64,000 nucleotides of DNA, from positions 1 to 64,000 of the forward strand of contig JAJEJA010000030.1 in assembly GCA_022828145.1 (NCBI GenBank), read 5' to 3'. This stretch comes from Candidatus Poribacteria bacterium. Its GTDB lineage: Bacteria > Poribacteria > WGA-4E > WGA-3G. This document shows, piece by piece, positions 1-9,298 of this stretch. The stretch's first letter is position 1. Each line of letters opens with the position of its first letter. Below the pieces are notes generated by a model. The model had not been told where the DNA came from. It ran no database searches and saw only the letters and a list, made by a program, of their open reading frames with translations. The position numbers and the translations under genes were made by a program.

Positions 1-773
1 ATAATCTCACCCATCTGCAATTCGAGAGATTTTAACATTGTTGCCAATTGGGCAATATCAATATAACCTGTGTTTGTATCGTTTTCATAACTCTCCTGAA
101 TTGCTTCTTTCTTGGGGTGATTGACGAGGAAATGACTTTTCTTGCTACCATAGATGTCAATCACTTCAGCCAATAGCAGTGGATTCAGACTTAACATACC
201 GATCTTACCGATGAAAGTATAACTGAAGTCGAGAGGAAATCCCGTAATCGTGTTGATCGTAAATCCCTCATATTCGGTCTGAATGCGTTCGTATCGTGGA
301 TCAATTGCTTCTGTTGCTGTAATTGCTTCTATTGCCAGTTTTTCTTTCCCGCCTACCTCTGTAATGAGTAGAAATGCGAGTTCACCTTCACGTTCGTAGA
401 GTGCTAAAATTGCCTCTTTGCCGAAATGTCCGTCGAATGCCGTTAAATCGAGTCTTGCCCCCATTTCGTATTCCCAAAATTGCTTTTGATAGACTAATTC
501 TCTCCACCAGAGTTGTTTCTTGATGTGGCTTAGAATCGGCATTTTTGCAGCCTGTTTACCAAATTCGCTCCTATTAAATGTCTTTATGACACCTTTCAAG
601 TCTTTGAACGTCAGATAACATATCGGTGAATCGGGAAGTAAGGTTATTAGACTCTGTTCAGGTTTCCACAAGGATGTCTGATGATAGATAACGCTAAACA
701 GGACGATGGCAAGTACTAATATCGCAAGAATTAGAAAGATTAGTTTTTTTCTTGAGAGTTCCATTAATTTCAT
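1..773 (-). CDS. Membrane-anchored hypothetical protein, cut by the window edge
   Basis: This frame is open from an ATG at 773 (or 764) to base 1, so it is missing from the ORF track, which needs a stop. About 257 residues are visible. Residues ~8-29 are a single hydrophobic segment (LIFLILAILVLAIVLF) after a basic start, which fits an uncleaved signal anchor with the rest outside the membrane. The next part reads LLPDSPICYLTFKDLKG, a pattern I associate with DUF3352-like surface proteins, but I cannot confirm the family. The C-terminus lies outside the window. No clear ribosome site precedes either ATG. Function unknown; that it is coding is well supported by a long open frame with normal composition. 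Confidence 0.75.
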   Translation of the reverse strand, partial: MKLMELSRKKLIFLILAILVLAIVLFSVIYHQTSLWKPEQSLITLLPDSPICYLTFKDLKGVIKTFNRSEFGKQAAKMPILSHIKKQLWWRELVYQKQFWEYEMGARLDLTAFDGHFGKEAILALYEREGELAFLLITEVGGKEKLAIEAITATEAIDPRYERIQTEYEGFTINTITGFPLDFSYTFIGKIGMLSLNPLLLAEVIDIYGSKKSHFLVNHPKKEAIQESYENDTNTGYIDIAQLATMLKSLELQMGEI

Positions 774-840
774 TTGATTAGTATATCAATTGATAGTTGT
801 GAAGTCAAAGAAAATAAAGGGTATGTAAAGTTCTGGTTAC

Positions 841-1079
841 TTGTCTGAACCAGGATTTTCAGGATTTTCAGATTTCCAGGATAAGATTCCCCGATTAGAT
901 GACCCGTAAAATGTTGACTTTTCAGAAGAATAGAATACGAGAAGATGCCTCTTATCCTGAACCTGAAAATCCTATAATCCTATAAATCCCGGTTCAGACA
1001 AGGATGCATTCCATCCTATCCATCTGATAGCACCAAAAACCTCTTATCCTGGAAATCCTATAATCCTGGTTCAGACAAA
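841..1079. repeat. Three copies of a ~36-50 bp repeat around CTTATCCTGGAAATCC..GGTTCAGACAA
   Basis: Copies lie at about 951-1001 and 1042-1079 (plus) and 841-885 (minus). All begin CTTATCCTG and end CCxGGTTCAGACAA, with a variable middle built from AATCCTATAATCC or AATCCTGAAAATCC blocks. The opposite orientation of the first copy would let the transcript fold into a long hairpin. The gap 774-1182 holds nothing else apart from short GTGTGTAAAGTT-like motifs (819-836; 1089-1104 minus) and the promoter of the next gene. Confidence 0.8.
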
Positions 1080-1120
1080 TAGAGTGCCAAAACTTTGCAC
1101 ACCCATTTTTAGAAAAAAGT

Positions 1121-1149
1121 TTGACATTCATAGAAATTTAATGAATAAT
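1121..1149 (+). promoter_or_regulatory. Possible sigma70 promoter for the 1183 gene
   Basis: TTGACA at 1121-1126 is followed after 17 bases by AATAAT at 1144-1149. It lies 34 bases before the start codon and just upstream of an AGGAGGT ribosome site. Confidence 0.4.
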
Positions 1150-1182
1150 TGGGAATTAAGTTAGTTATTTGAGGAGGTACTA

Positions 1183-1581
1183 ATGTGTTTTGTACTTGAA
1201 TTCATACCAGAAGGCGACGAGTTCCCTCTGGTGCTTCTATCGGATTCTACACCAGAGAAAGCTGAAAAGTTATCCCAAGCGTTAACCCCTCTGGCTACAG
1301 ACAATAATGCAGTCGTAGATATACACACTTTGCCTTTTGTCTCGCCAGTTGACGGGTGCAGACTATCAGCAAAAGTTAGTGATGAAGATATTTGTGCAGT
1401 TCTGATAGAAAATACAAAAAATCATTTGACGTGGGAGTTGACCCATCAAGGTTGGGAATGGGTATTAGCGTTATTAGGTCGTTTTGCCGAACCAGATTGC
1501 TTTGGTTATCAATACCTTTACCCTGATGATGTAACAGGTGATATCTTCGTTATACTTTCATCATATTATAGGTACTGGTGA
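1183..1581 (+). CDS. Hypothetical protein, 132 aa
   Basis: I do not recognise this protein. It starts at an ATG about five bases after a strong AGGAGGT ribosome site, which supports real translation. There is no signal peptide or membrane segment, so it is probably cytoplasmic. It is acidic and rich in aromatic residues near the C-terminus (LTHQGWEWVLALLGRF and YYRYW). It stands alone, between a repeat-rich gap and the membrane protein gene that follows 183 bases later (from the start chosen for it). Confidence 0.6.
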   Translation: MCFVLEFIPEGDEFPLVLLSDSTPEKAEKLSQALTPLATDNNAVVDIHTLPFVSPVDGCRLSAKVSDEDICAVLIENTKNHLTWELTHQGWEWVLALLGRFAEPDCFGYQYLYPDDVTGDIFVILSSYYRYW

Positions 1582-1764
1582 TGCTACATTTGAATTAGTT
1601 TCAGCAGTCTGCCCGCTCTTATATTTTAGCGTATCAACGAAATAATGATACTGGGACTATAATTTCAATTGCGTTTCTATTTGATTATAGCATATCTCCT
1701 ACCAGTTTTACAAAGTAAAGAAAGTTATGTAACTCATGATTCTGTAGTAAAATATCCAGTAGTT

Positions 1765-3666
1765 ATGCAACACGTCAAAATCAATTCAGATAAGACTCTC
1801 AAAATCCGACCCTTCTCTATCCTTCTAATTTGTATACTCATCCCTTTAAACTGTTGGTGGGTTGCTGCATCAATTCTACGGGGTGGTGGCAGTCCAACGC
1901 AGGTATCCCTCTTTTACAACGCGGTTGTTACAATTTTAGTATTATTGGGAATTGGTTTATTATTACGACGTTTTAGTCGTATTCTCGAATTAAACCGCGC
2001 AGAATTACTTGTAATCTACACCTGTATTTCAATCGGTGCTGGACTTGCAGGTGTAGATAGGTTTCTCGTTCTGATGCCACTGATTGGGCACGCTCACTGG
2101 TTTGCAACACCAGAAAACGACTGGATAAATCTGTTTCATCTACACATTCCCTCATGGTTAGTTGTTAGTCAGAAACGTGCACTTGAAGGATATTTCTACG
2201 GTTTTTCAAGTATCTACGAAACACATAACCTTCTTGTATGGATACCAAGAATTATCTGGTGGACACTTTTTATCGTTGCAGTTCACCTTGTCATGTTGTG
2301 CTTGAGTCTAATTTTTCGTAAGCAGTGGGTTGAATCAGAACGACTGAGTTACCCCATAATTCAACTCCCGTATGAAATGACTGCGCCGAAAGGTAAATTC
2401 TTCAAATCACCTTGGTTGTGGTTAGGATTAGCAATTGGTATGTCCATTGACATAATTAATGGGTTGAATTTCCTGTTTCCTGCCGTTCCAAGTTTAGGTG
2501 GAAAATTATATGACCTACGCAGAATATTCACAGAACGACCTTGGAGTGGTATAGGATGGAGCCCAATTGGTGTATTCCCTTTTGGGGTGGGACTCTCGTT
2601 CTTCATACCACTTGATCTGTCATTTTCCTGTTGGGCTTTCTGGTTAATATGGCGAGCAGAAAGGTTAATTGGGACAATGGCAGGGTGGCGCGGATTACCA
2701 CGTTTCCCTTATGAAGCAGAACAGTCACATGGTGCATATCTTGGATTATGTGTCCTCGCAATCTGGATGAGCAGACGCTACCTAAAACAGATTGCTGTAA
2801 ACATGTTTCATTCTGAAAGAAGCAGAGACGATCCCATTTCATATCGACTTATTTCGTTTTCACTGCTTTGTGGTATCGGCTTTATTATAGGTTTCTGTCT
2901 AAAAATGGGAATGAGTCTTTGGATAATCATACTATATTTCGCAATCTGGTTTGCAATAGCAATCGCAATAACCCGGTTACGGGCAGAACTCGGTTCACCT
3001 GTACATGATCTTCACTTCATCGGTCCAGATGAAATGTTACCCAGATTAATGGGAATTCGACGCATTGGTGCTGTGAACCTAACAGGTTTCTCTTATCTCT
3101 ACTTTCTTAATCGTGCACATCGTTCACATGCTATGCCGCATCAACTTGAGGGTTTCAAGCTGGCAGAAGGCGCAAACATACCCATTCCCAGATTTGCAAT
3201 GCTCATGATGTTAGCATCTTTATTGGGAGCACTCGGATCATTCTGGGTATTTCTTTCTATGTATTACGCAGAGGGTGGAGGTCCAGGTTTTGGAAGGGAA
3301 TCCTTTGGAAGATTAGAATCATGGCTTACCTATGCAGCACCACCTGATGTGCCTGCCATAAGTTTTGCATCATTCGGTTTTGTCATTACCCTCATTCTGG
3401 CAGCAATGCGGATGCGGTTTATATGGTGGAATCTGCATCCCGTAGGATATGCAATTTCAGGAAGCTGGGCAATTAACCCAATGATCGGTTCCATTTTTGT
3501 GGGATGGTTACTCAAATGGCTTGTGCTGAAATACGGCGGAATCCGCATGCACAGAAAAGCAATACCCTTTTTTCTCGGAATCGTATTAGGTGAATTTGTC
3601 ATAGGGGCTTTCTGGAGTCTATTAGCCGTCACACTTGATCAACCGATGTACCGCTTCCTGTTCTAA
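1765..3666 (+). CDS. Polytopic membrane protein of the DUF6785/DUF6784 type (paralogue 1)
   Basis: The protein has at least ten hydrophobic segments and no cleaved signal. It is clearly paralogous to the protein at 10029-11948: both contain FATPENxWIxLF, RKQWxExERLxYPIxQLP, PLDLSFSCW and an ITRxRAEL/IGxPxH loop in the same order. The ORF track begins at a TTG at 1669. I prefer the ATG at 1765, because it gives 633 aa against 639 for the paralogue and begins just before the first membrane segment. Proteins like this are common in Poribacteria and Planctomycetes-like genomes and carry DUF names; transport is a guess from topology only. No known catalytic motif is visible. Confidence 0.8.
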   Translation: MQHVKINSDKTLKIRPFSILLICILIPLNCWWVAASILRGGGSPTQVSLFYNAVVTILVLLGIGLLLRRFSRILELNRAELLVIYTCISIGAGLAGVDRFLVLMPLIGHAHWFATPENDWINLFHLHIPSWLVVSQKRALEGYFYGFSSIYETHNLLVWIPRIIWWTLFIVAVHLVMLCLSLIFRKQWVESERLSYPIIQLPYEMTAPKGKFFKSPWLWLGLAIGMSIDIINGLNFLFPAVPSLGGKLYDLRRIFTERPWSGIGWSPIGVFPFGVGLSFFIPLDLSFSCWAFWLIWRAERLIGTMAGWRGLPRFPYEAEQSHGAYLGLCVLAIWMSRRYLKQIAVNMFHSERSRDDPISYRLISFSLLCGIGFIIGFCLKMGMSLWIIILYFAIWFAIAIAITRLRAELGSPVHDLHFIGPDEMLPRLMGIRRIGAVNLTGFSYLYFLNRAHRSHAMPHQLEGFKLAEGANIPIPRFAMLMMLASLLGALGSFWVFLSMYYAEGGGPGFGRESFGRLESWLTYAAPPDVPAISFASFGFVITLILAAMRMRFIWWNLHPVGYAISGSWAINPMIGSIFVGWLLKWLVLKYGGIRMHRKAIPFFLGIVLGEFVIGAFWSLLAVTLDQPMYRFLF

Positions 3667-3683
3667 ATTAAAGCACAATTGAT

Positions 3684-3711
3684 TTGCTATTTTCTGTCAA
3701 TCTGATATAAT
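3684..3711 (+). promoter_or_regulatory. Sigma70-like promoter before nth
   Basis: TTGCTA at 3684-3689 and a perfect TATAAT at 3706-3711 are separated by 16 bases, 26 bases before the endonuclease start. Confidence 0.5.
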
Positions 3712-3736
3712 ATTCAAAAAAGAGGATATCGGAAAA

Positions 3737-4405
3737 ATGGATATACAACAGAAAACAGCACTTATATCAGATACGCTTGAGAATATGTTCGGCACACCAA
3801 AATGGAGTGGTGCTGAAGATGTCTTGGCTTGTCTTATAGAGACGATCCTATCTCAAAATACGACTGATGTAAGTCGTGATAAAGGCTATGCACGGCTAAA
3901 AGAGCAATTCCCAACATGGGAAGATGTCATGCAGGCAGATGTAAAAGCAGTAGAAGAATCAATCAAGATAGTTGGTTTAGGTAATCAGAAAGCGACAACA
4001 ATCAAAAACTTCCTCTCTTGGCTCAAAGCAGAATACGGCGAATTGTCATTAGAGTTCGTTCACGACCTGAAAACTGAAGACGCATTAGAATTACTCTGCC
4101 AACACAAAGGAATCGGTATTAAGACAGCTTCAGTTACACTCTCCTTTGCTTGTGGTAGAGAGGTCTTTCCCGTTGATACGCATATCTTGCGGATTTCAAA
4201 ACGACTGGCGTTAATCCCACAGAACTGTAGTGCTGACAAAGCACATGCTGAACTCCCAAAGATTATCCCCAAAGGTAAATCCTATCCATTCCACATGAAC
4301 CTAATCTATTTTGGCAGAAGAATCTGTAATGCAAGAAAACCCTTGTGTGAACAGTGTCCATTCACGCAACACTGCCTCTATTTTGAAGAGAACTCAGAAC
4401 CATAG
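3737..4405 (+). CDS. nth: Endonuclease III (HhH-GPD DNA glycosylase/AP lyase)
   Basis: This is a base-excision repair enzyme that removes oxidised pyrimidines and cuts at the abasic site. The 222-aa length is normal. A helix-hairpin-helix around residues 115-135 (HKGIGIKTASVTLSF) carries the lysine expected to form the Schiff base, and VDTHILR carries the conserved aspartate. The C-terminus has the four cysteines of the [4Fe-4S] cluster (CNARKPLCEQCPFTQHC, spacing C-x6-C-x2-C-x5-C). A sigma70-like promoter precedes it. The next gene follows after 23 bases and may be cotranscribed, though no functional link is evident. The fold also fits a MutY or thermophilic Pdg-type paralogue, but the length and cluster spacing favour Nth. 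Confidence 0.9.
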   Translation: MDIQQKTALISDTLENMFGTPKWSGAEDVLACLIETILSQNTTDVSRDKGYARLKEQFPTWEDVMQADVKAVEESIKIVGLGNQKATTIKNFLSWLKAEYGELSLEFVHDLKTEDALELLCQHKGIGIKTASVTLSFACGREVFPVDTHILRISKRLALIPQNCSADKAHAELPKIIPKGKSYPFHMNLIYFGRRICNARKPLCEQCPFTQHCLYFEENSEP

Positions 4406-4428
4406 ACGACACATTTCGGTGATATACG

Positions 4429-6588
4429 ATGTTTGATTGGAGAAAGTTAAATTGGAAGCACTTGTTCGCTTTCCTGTTGATGTTGCATCTCCTACCAATC
4501 TGGATATTCGGTTACTTTCCATCTCAAGATGGTGCAAGTCATGTCTATAACGCATTGGTACTGAAGGAATATACTCAACATGAAAACTTCAAGATGCGTG
4601 ATGCGTGGAAGTTGAACATAACCATCTTCCCAAATTGGTTGTCTCACATCTCCCTGGCAGCACTGCTTTATGTATTTCCTCCTGTCATAGCGGAGAAGGT
4701 ATTTTTGACGTTTGCCATTGGGTTGATCCCAGTCTCCTTCTTCTATTTCCTAAATACCATACACAGAGGTAAACAAGGCAGATATCTATTCGCATGGCTC
4801 GGATTCCCTTTTGCATACAACTATCTGCTTTACATGGGGTTTTATAACTTTACGCTTAGTATATCATTTTTCTTTTTCAGCTTCGGTTTCTGGTGGAAAC
4901 ATAAAGATGACATACAGGTAAAACATCTGTGTATACTTTATGTGCTGTTATTACTCACCTATCTGTCACACATCGTGTCCTACGGTTTAGTCGTGTTAGC
5001 GATGTCGATTGCAGCAGCTTGTATATGGGGGTCAGAAACGCTTGTTGAAACGTGGCGCATTCGCAAAAGACATTTATCCGATGTATTTAACCAATTCAAA
5101 CTTACGATCAAACCGTTCTTCTACTTCTTACTCTATATGGTACCGATCTATTTCGTGCTGATGGAGTACTATTTACAGAGCATAAAACGGCATCAGGAAG
5201 GTAGTCATAGAGGGATGGAGTGGATAAGTGATTACTTCTGGGGAGTGAAATCAATCGTTTATTTTTCGGATTGGAATATTCCGCTCAATCATTTCTTACT
5301 TTTCATTTTAGGATTTACAATACTTATTTCAATAGGTTATCGGATTTACCGAAAGCAGAAGATAGAAAAGACAGATGTATTCTTAGCAATAGCAATTGTC
5401 TTTACCTATATGTTTATCAAAGCACCGTGGGGGTATGGTCCTGGTGGATGGATAAATGACCGAATTCATATTTATATTCTGCTGATGTTAGCACCGTGGT
5501 TGATTATTGATATGCACAAGTATTTTCGTCATACAATTACAACGTTACTTGTAATATTCACATTAGCACATTGCGCTGAAACAGCGGTTCACCATGGTCG
5601 CATTTCAGGTGAAATTGCTGAACTTGTGTCAGGCGCGAAGATGATTGAACCGCATTCAACATTCACACATCGTTCAGCGGGATGGCATAGATCCAAATAC
5701 TTGTACGGTCATTATGATAAGACTAAGAATAAAATGGTAATGAGAAATGAGATAAATGACGTCACACCTTTTGTGCATTCTACTGCTTTCTACGGTGTTT
5801 ACGCTGATGACGTAGTACACATGGCAAACTATGAAGCGAATTACTACTACTTTCCAGTCAACCGAAACAATAAGGACAGTGTAGGATTTGATTATATTCG
5901 TGCGGATTATGTGATCGCTTGGTTCTATCCTGAAACTGAACCTTTTGCCGACCTTATACCCAATTATGACATCATCCATGAAACGAAAAATTTGAAACTA
6001 TTTCAAAGAAAAACTACTAAAGAATCAGTAGACACTATATGGGACGAAACAGAGGAAGGTAGTCCAATAATCCGATTTGATATACAGGCTGATAGCCATC
6101 CTGTAGAGGAGAACTTCCATATCGTTGCGCCAAAAACAATGTATGTTGACGGTAAATACGGATGGGATACTGAATGGAATCCGAGAGATCCGTTGAACAA
6201 GAGTAATTGGAGAATCACACCGAGACAAACATTTCTGGGTCCTGAAAATCAACCACCACTTGTAAGGGATGGAATCTTTGGCACAGAGGATGCAGCGTTT
6301 AGACTGGATTTACCCAATGGCAAATATCGCATAACAAACATATTTCAGACCCCAGAAGGGGCAACACACGAAGTCAATATGTTAGCAAATGGTAAACACA
6401 TTATTAAAAAACTAACTGTACCAATGCACAACGAAAGGGTTGAAGAAGTTGATACTGTTGATGTAGATAATGGATATCTCATCTTAGTAATCTATACATC
6501 AAAGAAACGGATAAAAACTGGCACCAAACATTCACACTGGGTATGGAATGGATGTATTGTTGAACAGATCGCTACAGATGAAGAGTAG
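4429..6588 (+). CDS. Large membrane protein, possible GT-C type glycosyltransferase, with C-terminal beta domain
   Basis: The 719-aa protein has an N-terminal half with about ten membrane segments (residues ~10-390). An early loop after the first segment contains SQDGASHVYNA; an acidic loop there is where GT-C glycosyltransferases keep their catalytic aspartate. The soluble C-terminal ~320 residues end in a beta-rich module (FRLDLPNGKYRITNIF and following) resembling malectin or galactose-binding domains. I infer a role in surface glycan assembly, but no specific family signature is certain. It starts at an ATG 23 bases after nth. Confidence 0.65.
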   Translation: MFDWRKLNWKHLFAFLLMLHLLPIWIFGYFPSQDGASHVYNALVLKEYTQHENFKMRDAWKLNITIFPNWLSHISLAALLYVFPPVIAEKVFLTFAIGLIPVSFFYFLNTIHRGKQGRYLFAWLGFPFAYNYLLYMGFYNFTLSISFFFFSFGFWWKHKDDIQVKHLCILYVLLLLTYLSHIVSYGLVVLAMSIAAACIWGSETLVETWRIRKRHLSDVFNQFKLTIKPFFYFLLYMVPIYFVLMEYYLQSIKRHQEGSHRGMEWISDYFWGVKSIVYFSDWNIPLNHFLLFILGFTILISIGYRIYRKQKIEKTDVFLAIAIVFTYMFIKAPWGYGPGGWINDRIHIYILLMLAPWLIIDMHKYFRHTITTLLVIFTLAHCAETAVHHGRISGEIAELVSGAKMIEPHSTFTHRSAGWHRSKYLYGHYDKTKNKMVMRNEINDVTPFVHSTAFYGVYADDVVHMANYEANYYYFPVNRNNKDSVGFDYIRADYVIAWFYPETEPFADLIPNYDIIHETKNLKLFQRKTTKESVDTIWDETEEGSPIIRFDIQADSHPVEENFHIVAPKTMYVDGKYGWDTEWNPRDPLNKSNWRITPRQTFLGPENQPPLVRDGIFGTEDAAFRLDLPNGKYRITNIFQTPEGATHEVNMLANGKHIIKKLTVPMHNERVEEVDTVDVDNGYLILVIYTSKKRIKTGTKHSHWVWNGCIVEQIATDEE

Positions 6589-6606
6589 AAAAAGTTGTAA
6601 ACACCC

Positions 6607-6673
6607 TCTTCAGTCCCGACAAATGCCAAACGCGCATTTGGCGTTGATTTGGTAAGGACGATATGTTTATAAT
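6607..6673. repeat. Dispersed repeat with GACGATATGTTTATA half-site and small palindrome
   Basis: The gap between 6588 and 6744 contains CTTCAGTCCCGAC, a palindrome GCCAAA-cgcgca-TTTGGC (6625-6642), then AAGGACGATATGTTTATA. The first and last parts match a repeat near 50585-50616. This looks like one member of a dispersed family that has been invaded or rearranged. Confidence 0.6.
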
Positions 6674-6743
6674 TCAAACCAATAACTTTGAAAACAACAA
6701 AAACTAACATCAGTCGTAAATATTGGACTATAAGGAGAATTAA

Positions 6744-7940
6744 ATGATTAAACCGCATGGAGCCGAAACCTTAACACCGCTTTATGTAGCGGATGATGCA
6801 CAACGCTCCGAATTGTATAAGGAAGCGGAACAGCTTCCATCAGTTTTACTCACTTCAGGGGCGGCTGCATCAGCCGTTATGCTCGCTGCTGGATACTTTA
6901 CGCCACTTACAGGCTATATGAATGTCGCAGAAGCAATAAGTGTTGCTTCTGATATGAAACTACGCAACGGACTTTTTTGGCCTGTTCCTATACTTAACAT
7001 GGTTCCCTCGGATCAGATAACAGGTGCTGTGAAAAACGCAGATAGCATCGCGCTACGTGATCCAAATGTTGATGGTAATCCAGTGCTTGCAGTAATGAAG
7101 GTATCGGCAATTGAGACACTTACTTCAGAGCAGAAACAACATATTATTGAAAAAACGTTCGGCACTACTGACCCAGAACACCCTGGTGTCCCTGCTTATG
7201 CAGATGCCGGGGACAACATTATCTCTGGACAGATACAAGTTTTAAATTACTCATACTTTCCTGAGGATTTCCCCGACACGTTTAGAACAGCATCAGAAAT
7301 CCGTGATGATATTGTGTCGCGTGGTTGGAAAAATGTTGTGGCATTTCAGACGCGAAACCCAATGCACCGTGCTCATGAAGCACTCTGCAAGATAGCACAA
7401 GAAGAAGTTAACGCAGATGGCATCCTTATTCACATGCTACTTGGTAAACTAAAGCCGGGTGATATCCCTGCTGCTGTCCGTGATGCATCTATACGGGCAA
7501 TGGTTAAACACTACTTTCCAAAAAACACAGTATCTATCACGGGTTACGGGTTTGATATGCTGTATGCCGGTCCGCGTGAGGCACTCTTACACGCAGTGTT
7601 TAGACAGAATTGCGGCGCATCACATTTCATTGTCGGACGGGACCACGCCGGTGCAGGAGATTACTACGATGCCTTTGATGCACAAGAGATATTTGATACA
7701 ATTCCTGATGATGCTCTGGAAATTGGGATTTTTCGCGGAGATTTTACAACGTGGTGCAAAAAATGCAATGAAATCGTGATGATGAAGGATTGTCCGCACG
7801 ATGGGGATGACTATTTCGGTATTTCCGGAACAAAACTCCGTGAAATACTCGCTGCAGGTGAAACCCCTCCACCCGAAATTTCAAGACCTGAAGTCGCAGA
7901 GATTCTGATGAAATACTACCAATCTGAGGAGAGTATTTAA
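6744..7940 (+). CDS. sat: Sulfate adenylyltransferase (ATP sulfurylase)
   Basis: The enzyme makes adenosine 5'-phosphosulfate and pyrophosphate from ATP and sulfate (EC 2.7.7.4). The 398-aa length fits the single-subunit Sat family rather than CysDN. The nucleotide-binding motif is intact (QTRNPMHRAHE around residues 203-213), followed by GRDHAG around 298. A cysteine cluster CKKCNEIVMMKDCPH near the C-terminus resembles the zinc site of bacterial and archaeal Sat proteins. There is no APS kinase domain and no APS reductase or sulfite reductase next to it, so the direction of sulfur metabolism cannot be read from context. An AAGGAG ribosome site precedes the ATG. The dehydrogenase gene follows 10 bases later. 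Confidence 0.93.
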   Translation: MIKPHGAETLTPLYVADDAQRSELYKEAEQLPSVLLTSGAAASAVMLAAGYFTPLTGYMNVAEAISVASDMKLRNGLFWPVPILNMVPSDQITGAVKNADSIALRDPNVDGNPVLAVMKVSAIETLTSEQKQHIIEKTFGTTDPEHPGVPAYADAGDNIISGQIQVLNYSYFPEDFPDTFRTASEIRDDIVSRGWKNVVAFQTRNPMHRAHEALCKIAQEEVNADGILIHMLLGKLKPGDIPAAVRDASIRAMVKHYFPKNTVSITGYGFDMLYAGPREALLHAVFRQNCGASHFIVGRDHAGAGDYYDAFDAQEIFDTIPDDALEIGIFRGDFTTWCKKCNEIVMMKDCPHDGDDYFGISGTKLREILAAGETPPPEISRPEVAEILMKYYQSEESI

Positions 7941-7950
7941 GACAATTACA

Positions 7951-9177
7951 GTGAAAGCTATCCTTTACACCAAAAGCATCCCACGTTATCTCACAATGCG
8001 CTACCTTGGAAAAAAATGGGGTAACCTCTATACATCCCCACTTTCAAGTGTGCGCTTGGTTGAGATGAAAGAACCGCAACTTCCCACACAGCAATGGGTG
8101 AAAATAAAGACACGGCTCAGCGGAATCTGTGGGTCTGACCTGTCAACAATAACAGCGAAGGGGAGTCCGTATTTCTCACCTTTCACATCTACACCTTTTG
8201 TCCTCGGACACGAAATCGTCGGAGATATTGTTGCAGTAGGGGATGCGGTAGAAGAGGTGTCAATAGGGGAGCGTGTGGTGATCGAACCCGCACTCTCATG
8301 TAGGGTGCGCGAGATAGACCCTCCCTGCTACCAGTGTCAGAATAACCGCTTCTCAAATTGTGTAAACATCACACGTGGCAGTATTTCAGCCGGTGTTCAA
8401 ACCGGGTATTGTCGAGATACGGGTGGAGGTTGGAGTGAATATGTCCTGGCACATCAAACGCAAATCCATGCCGTCCCAGATGAAATCTCAGATGAATTAG
8501 CAGTCCTACTTGAACCCTTTGCTTGTTCCCTCCACGGTGTATTTCAAGCGGAAGTTCACGGTAAAAAGGATATCTGCGTGATTGGGGGTGGAACGATCGG
8601 ATTACTCACCATTGCAGCACTGAGAATGATCGGATATGAAAACAGAATCATTGTCTTCGCAAAACACCCACATCAACAGAAACTATCGGAGACTTTAGGT
8701 GCTGATGTCGTCCTACCTGCAGGCAGAGGACGATATGAGGCGTTCTGTGAATTAACAGATGCAGAACCGTTTCAACCAGAATTGGGTCAGCAAGTGTTGT
8801 TAGGGGGTGTTGATGTAACTTTTGATTGCGTAGGTTCAAGCACGTCAATTGACGATGCACTACGTTTTACACAAGCAGGAGGAGAGGTAATTCTACTGGG
8901 AATGCCGGGTATACCAAAGAATGTAGACTGGACATCTATTTGGTATAAACAGTTGCGTGTAAAAGGAGCATATACTTACGGCTTAGAAGCATACCAAAAT
9001 GAGATGATACATACATTTCAACTCGGTCTCCGTTTCTTACAAGAGCATGGAGAGAGCCTGCTCCCTTTGATCGGTGAACCCTTTACACTTCAGCACTATA
9101 GACGTGCAATACAGACCGCACTAAACACCGGATTAACTTCATCTGTCAAAACCGTTTTTGATTTACGCAAAGAATAG
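7951..9177 (+). CDS. Zinc-dependent medium-chain alcohol/threonine dehydrogenase
   Basis: This is a cytoplasmic NAD(P)-dependent MDR oxidoreductase of 408 aa starting at GTG. The catalytic zinc site is visible as SGICGSD and GHEIVG. A cysteine-rich lobe (CRVREIDPPCYQCQNN..C) supplies the structural zinc ligands with an enlarged first loop. The Rossmann motif is GGGTIGLL. The substrate cannot be told from sequence; threonine, sorbitol and other polyol dehydrogenases share this layout. It follows sat by 10 bases and is likely cotranscribed. The stop codon sits inside a dispersed repeat. Confidence 0.88.
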   Translation: MKAILYTKSIPRYLTMRYLGKKWGNLYTSPLSSVRLVEMKEPQLPTQQWVKIKTRLSGICGSDLSTITAKGSPYFSPFTSTPFVLGHEIVGDIVAVGDAVEEVSIGERVVIEPALSCRVREIDPPCYQCQNNRFSNCVNITRGSISAGVQTGYCRDTGGGWSEYVLAHQTQIHAVPDEISDELAVLLEPFACSLHGVFQAEVHGKKDICVIGGGTIGLLTIAALRMIGYENRIIVFAKHPHQQKLSETLGADVVLPAGRGRYEAFCELTDAEPFQPELGQQVLLGGVDVTFDCVGSSTSIDDALRFTQAGGEVILLGMPGIPKNVDWTSIWYKQLRVKGAYTYGLEAYQNEMIHTFQLGLRFLQEHGESLLPLIGEPFTLQHYRRAIQTALNTGLTSSVKTVFDLRKE

Positions 9178-9237
9178 TAGTAGGCACACGCCGTGTGCCG
9201 TCTCTTAATAGTAGTAGACACACGCCGTGTGCCGTTC
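9173..9237. repeat. Two tandem copies of a GGCACACGCCGTGTGCC palindromic repeat
   Basis: The unit AATAGTAGTAGGCACACGCC plus its mirror GTGTGCCGTCTC occurs at 9173-9204 and, with one change, at 9207-9236. A decayed third start (AGTAGTACGCACACC) lies near 9242. A further copy is at 14107-14138. The first copy overlaps the last codons of the dehydrogenase gene. Confidence 0.85.
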
Positions 9238-9298
9238 ATAAAGTAGTACGCACACCGAATTATGCTACTACAAACTATATACACATCTGGGTAAAAAA

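Noticed and set aside
1669-1764. N-terminal extension of the first DUF6785 protein
   Set aside because: It needs a TTG start, has no ribosome site and is absent from the paralogue.
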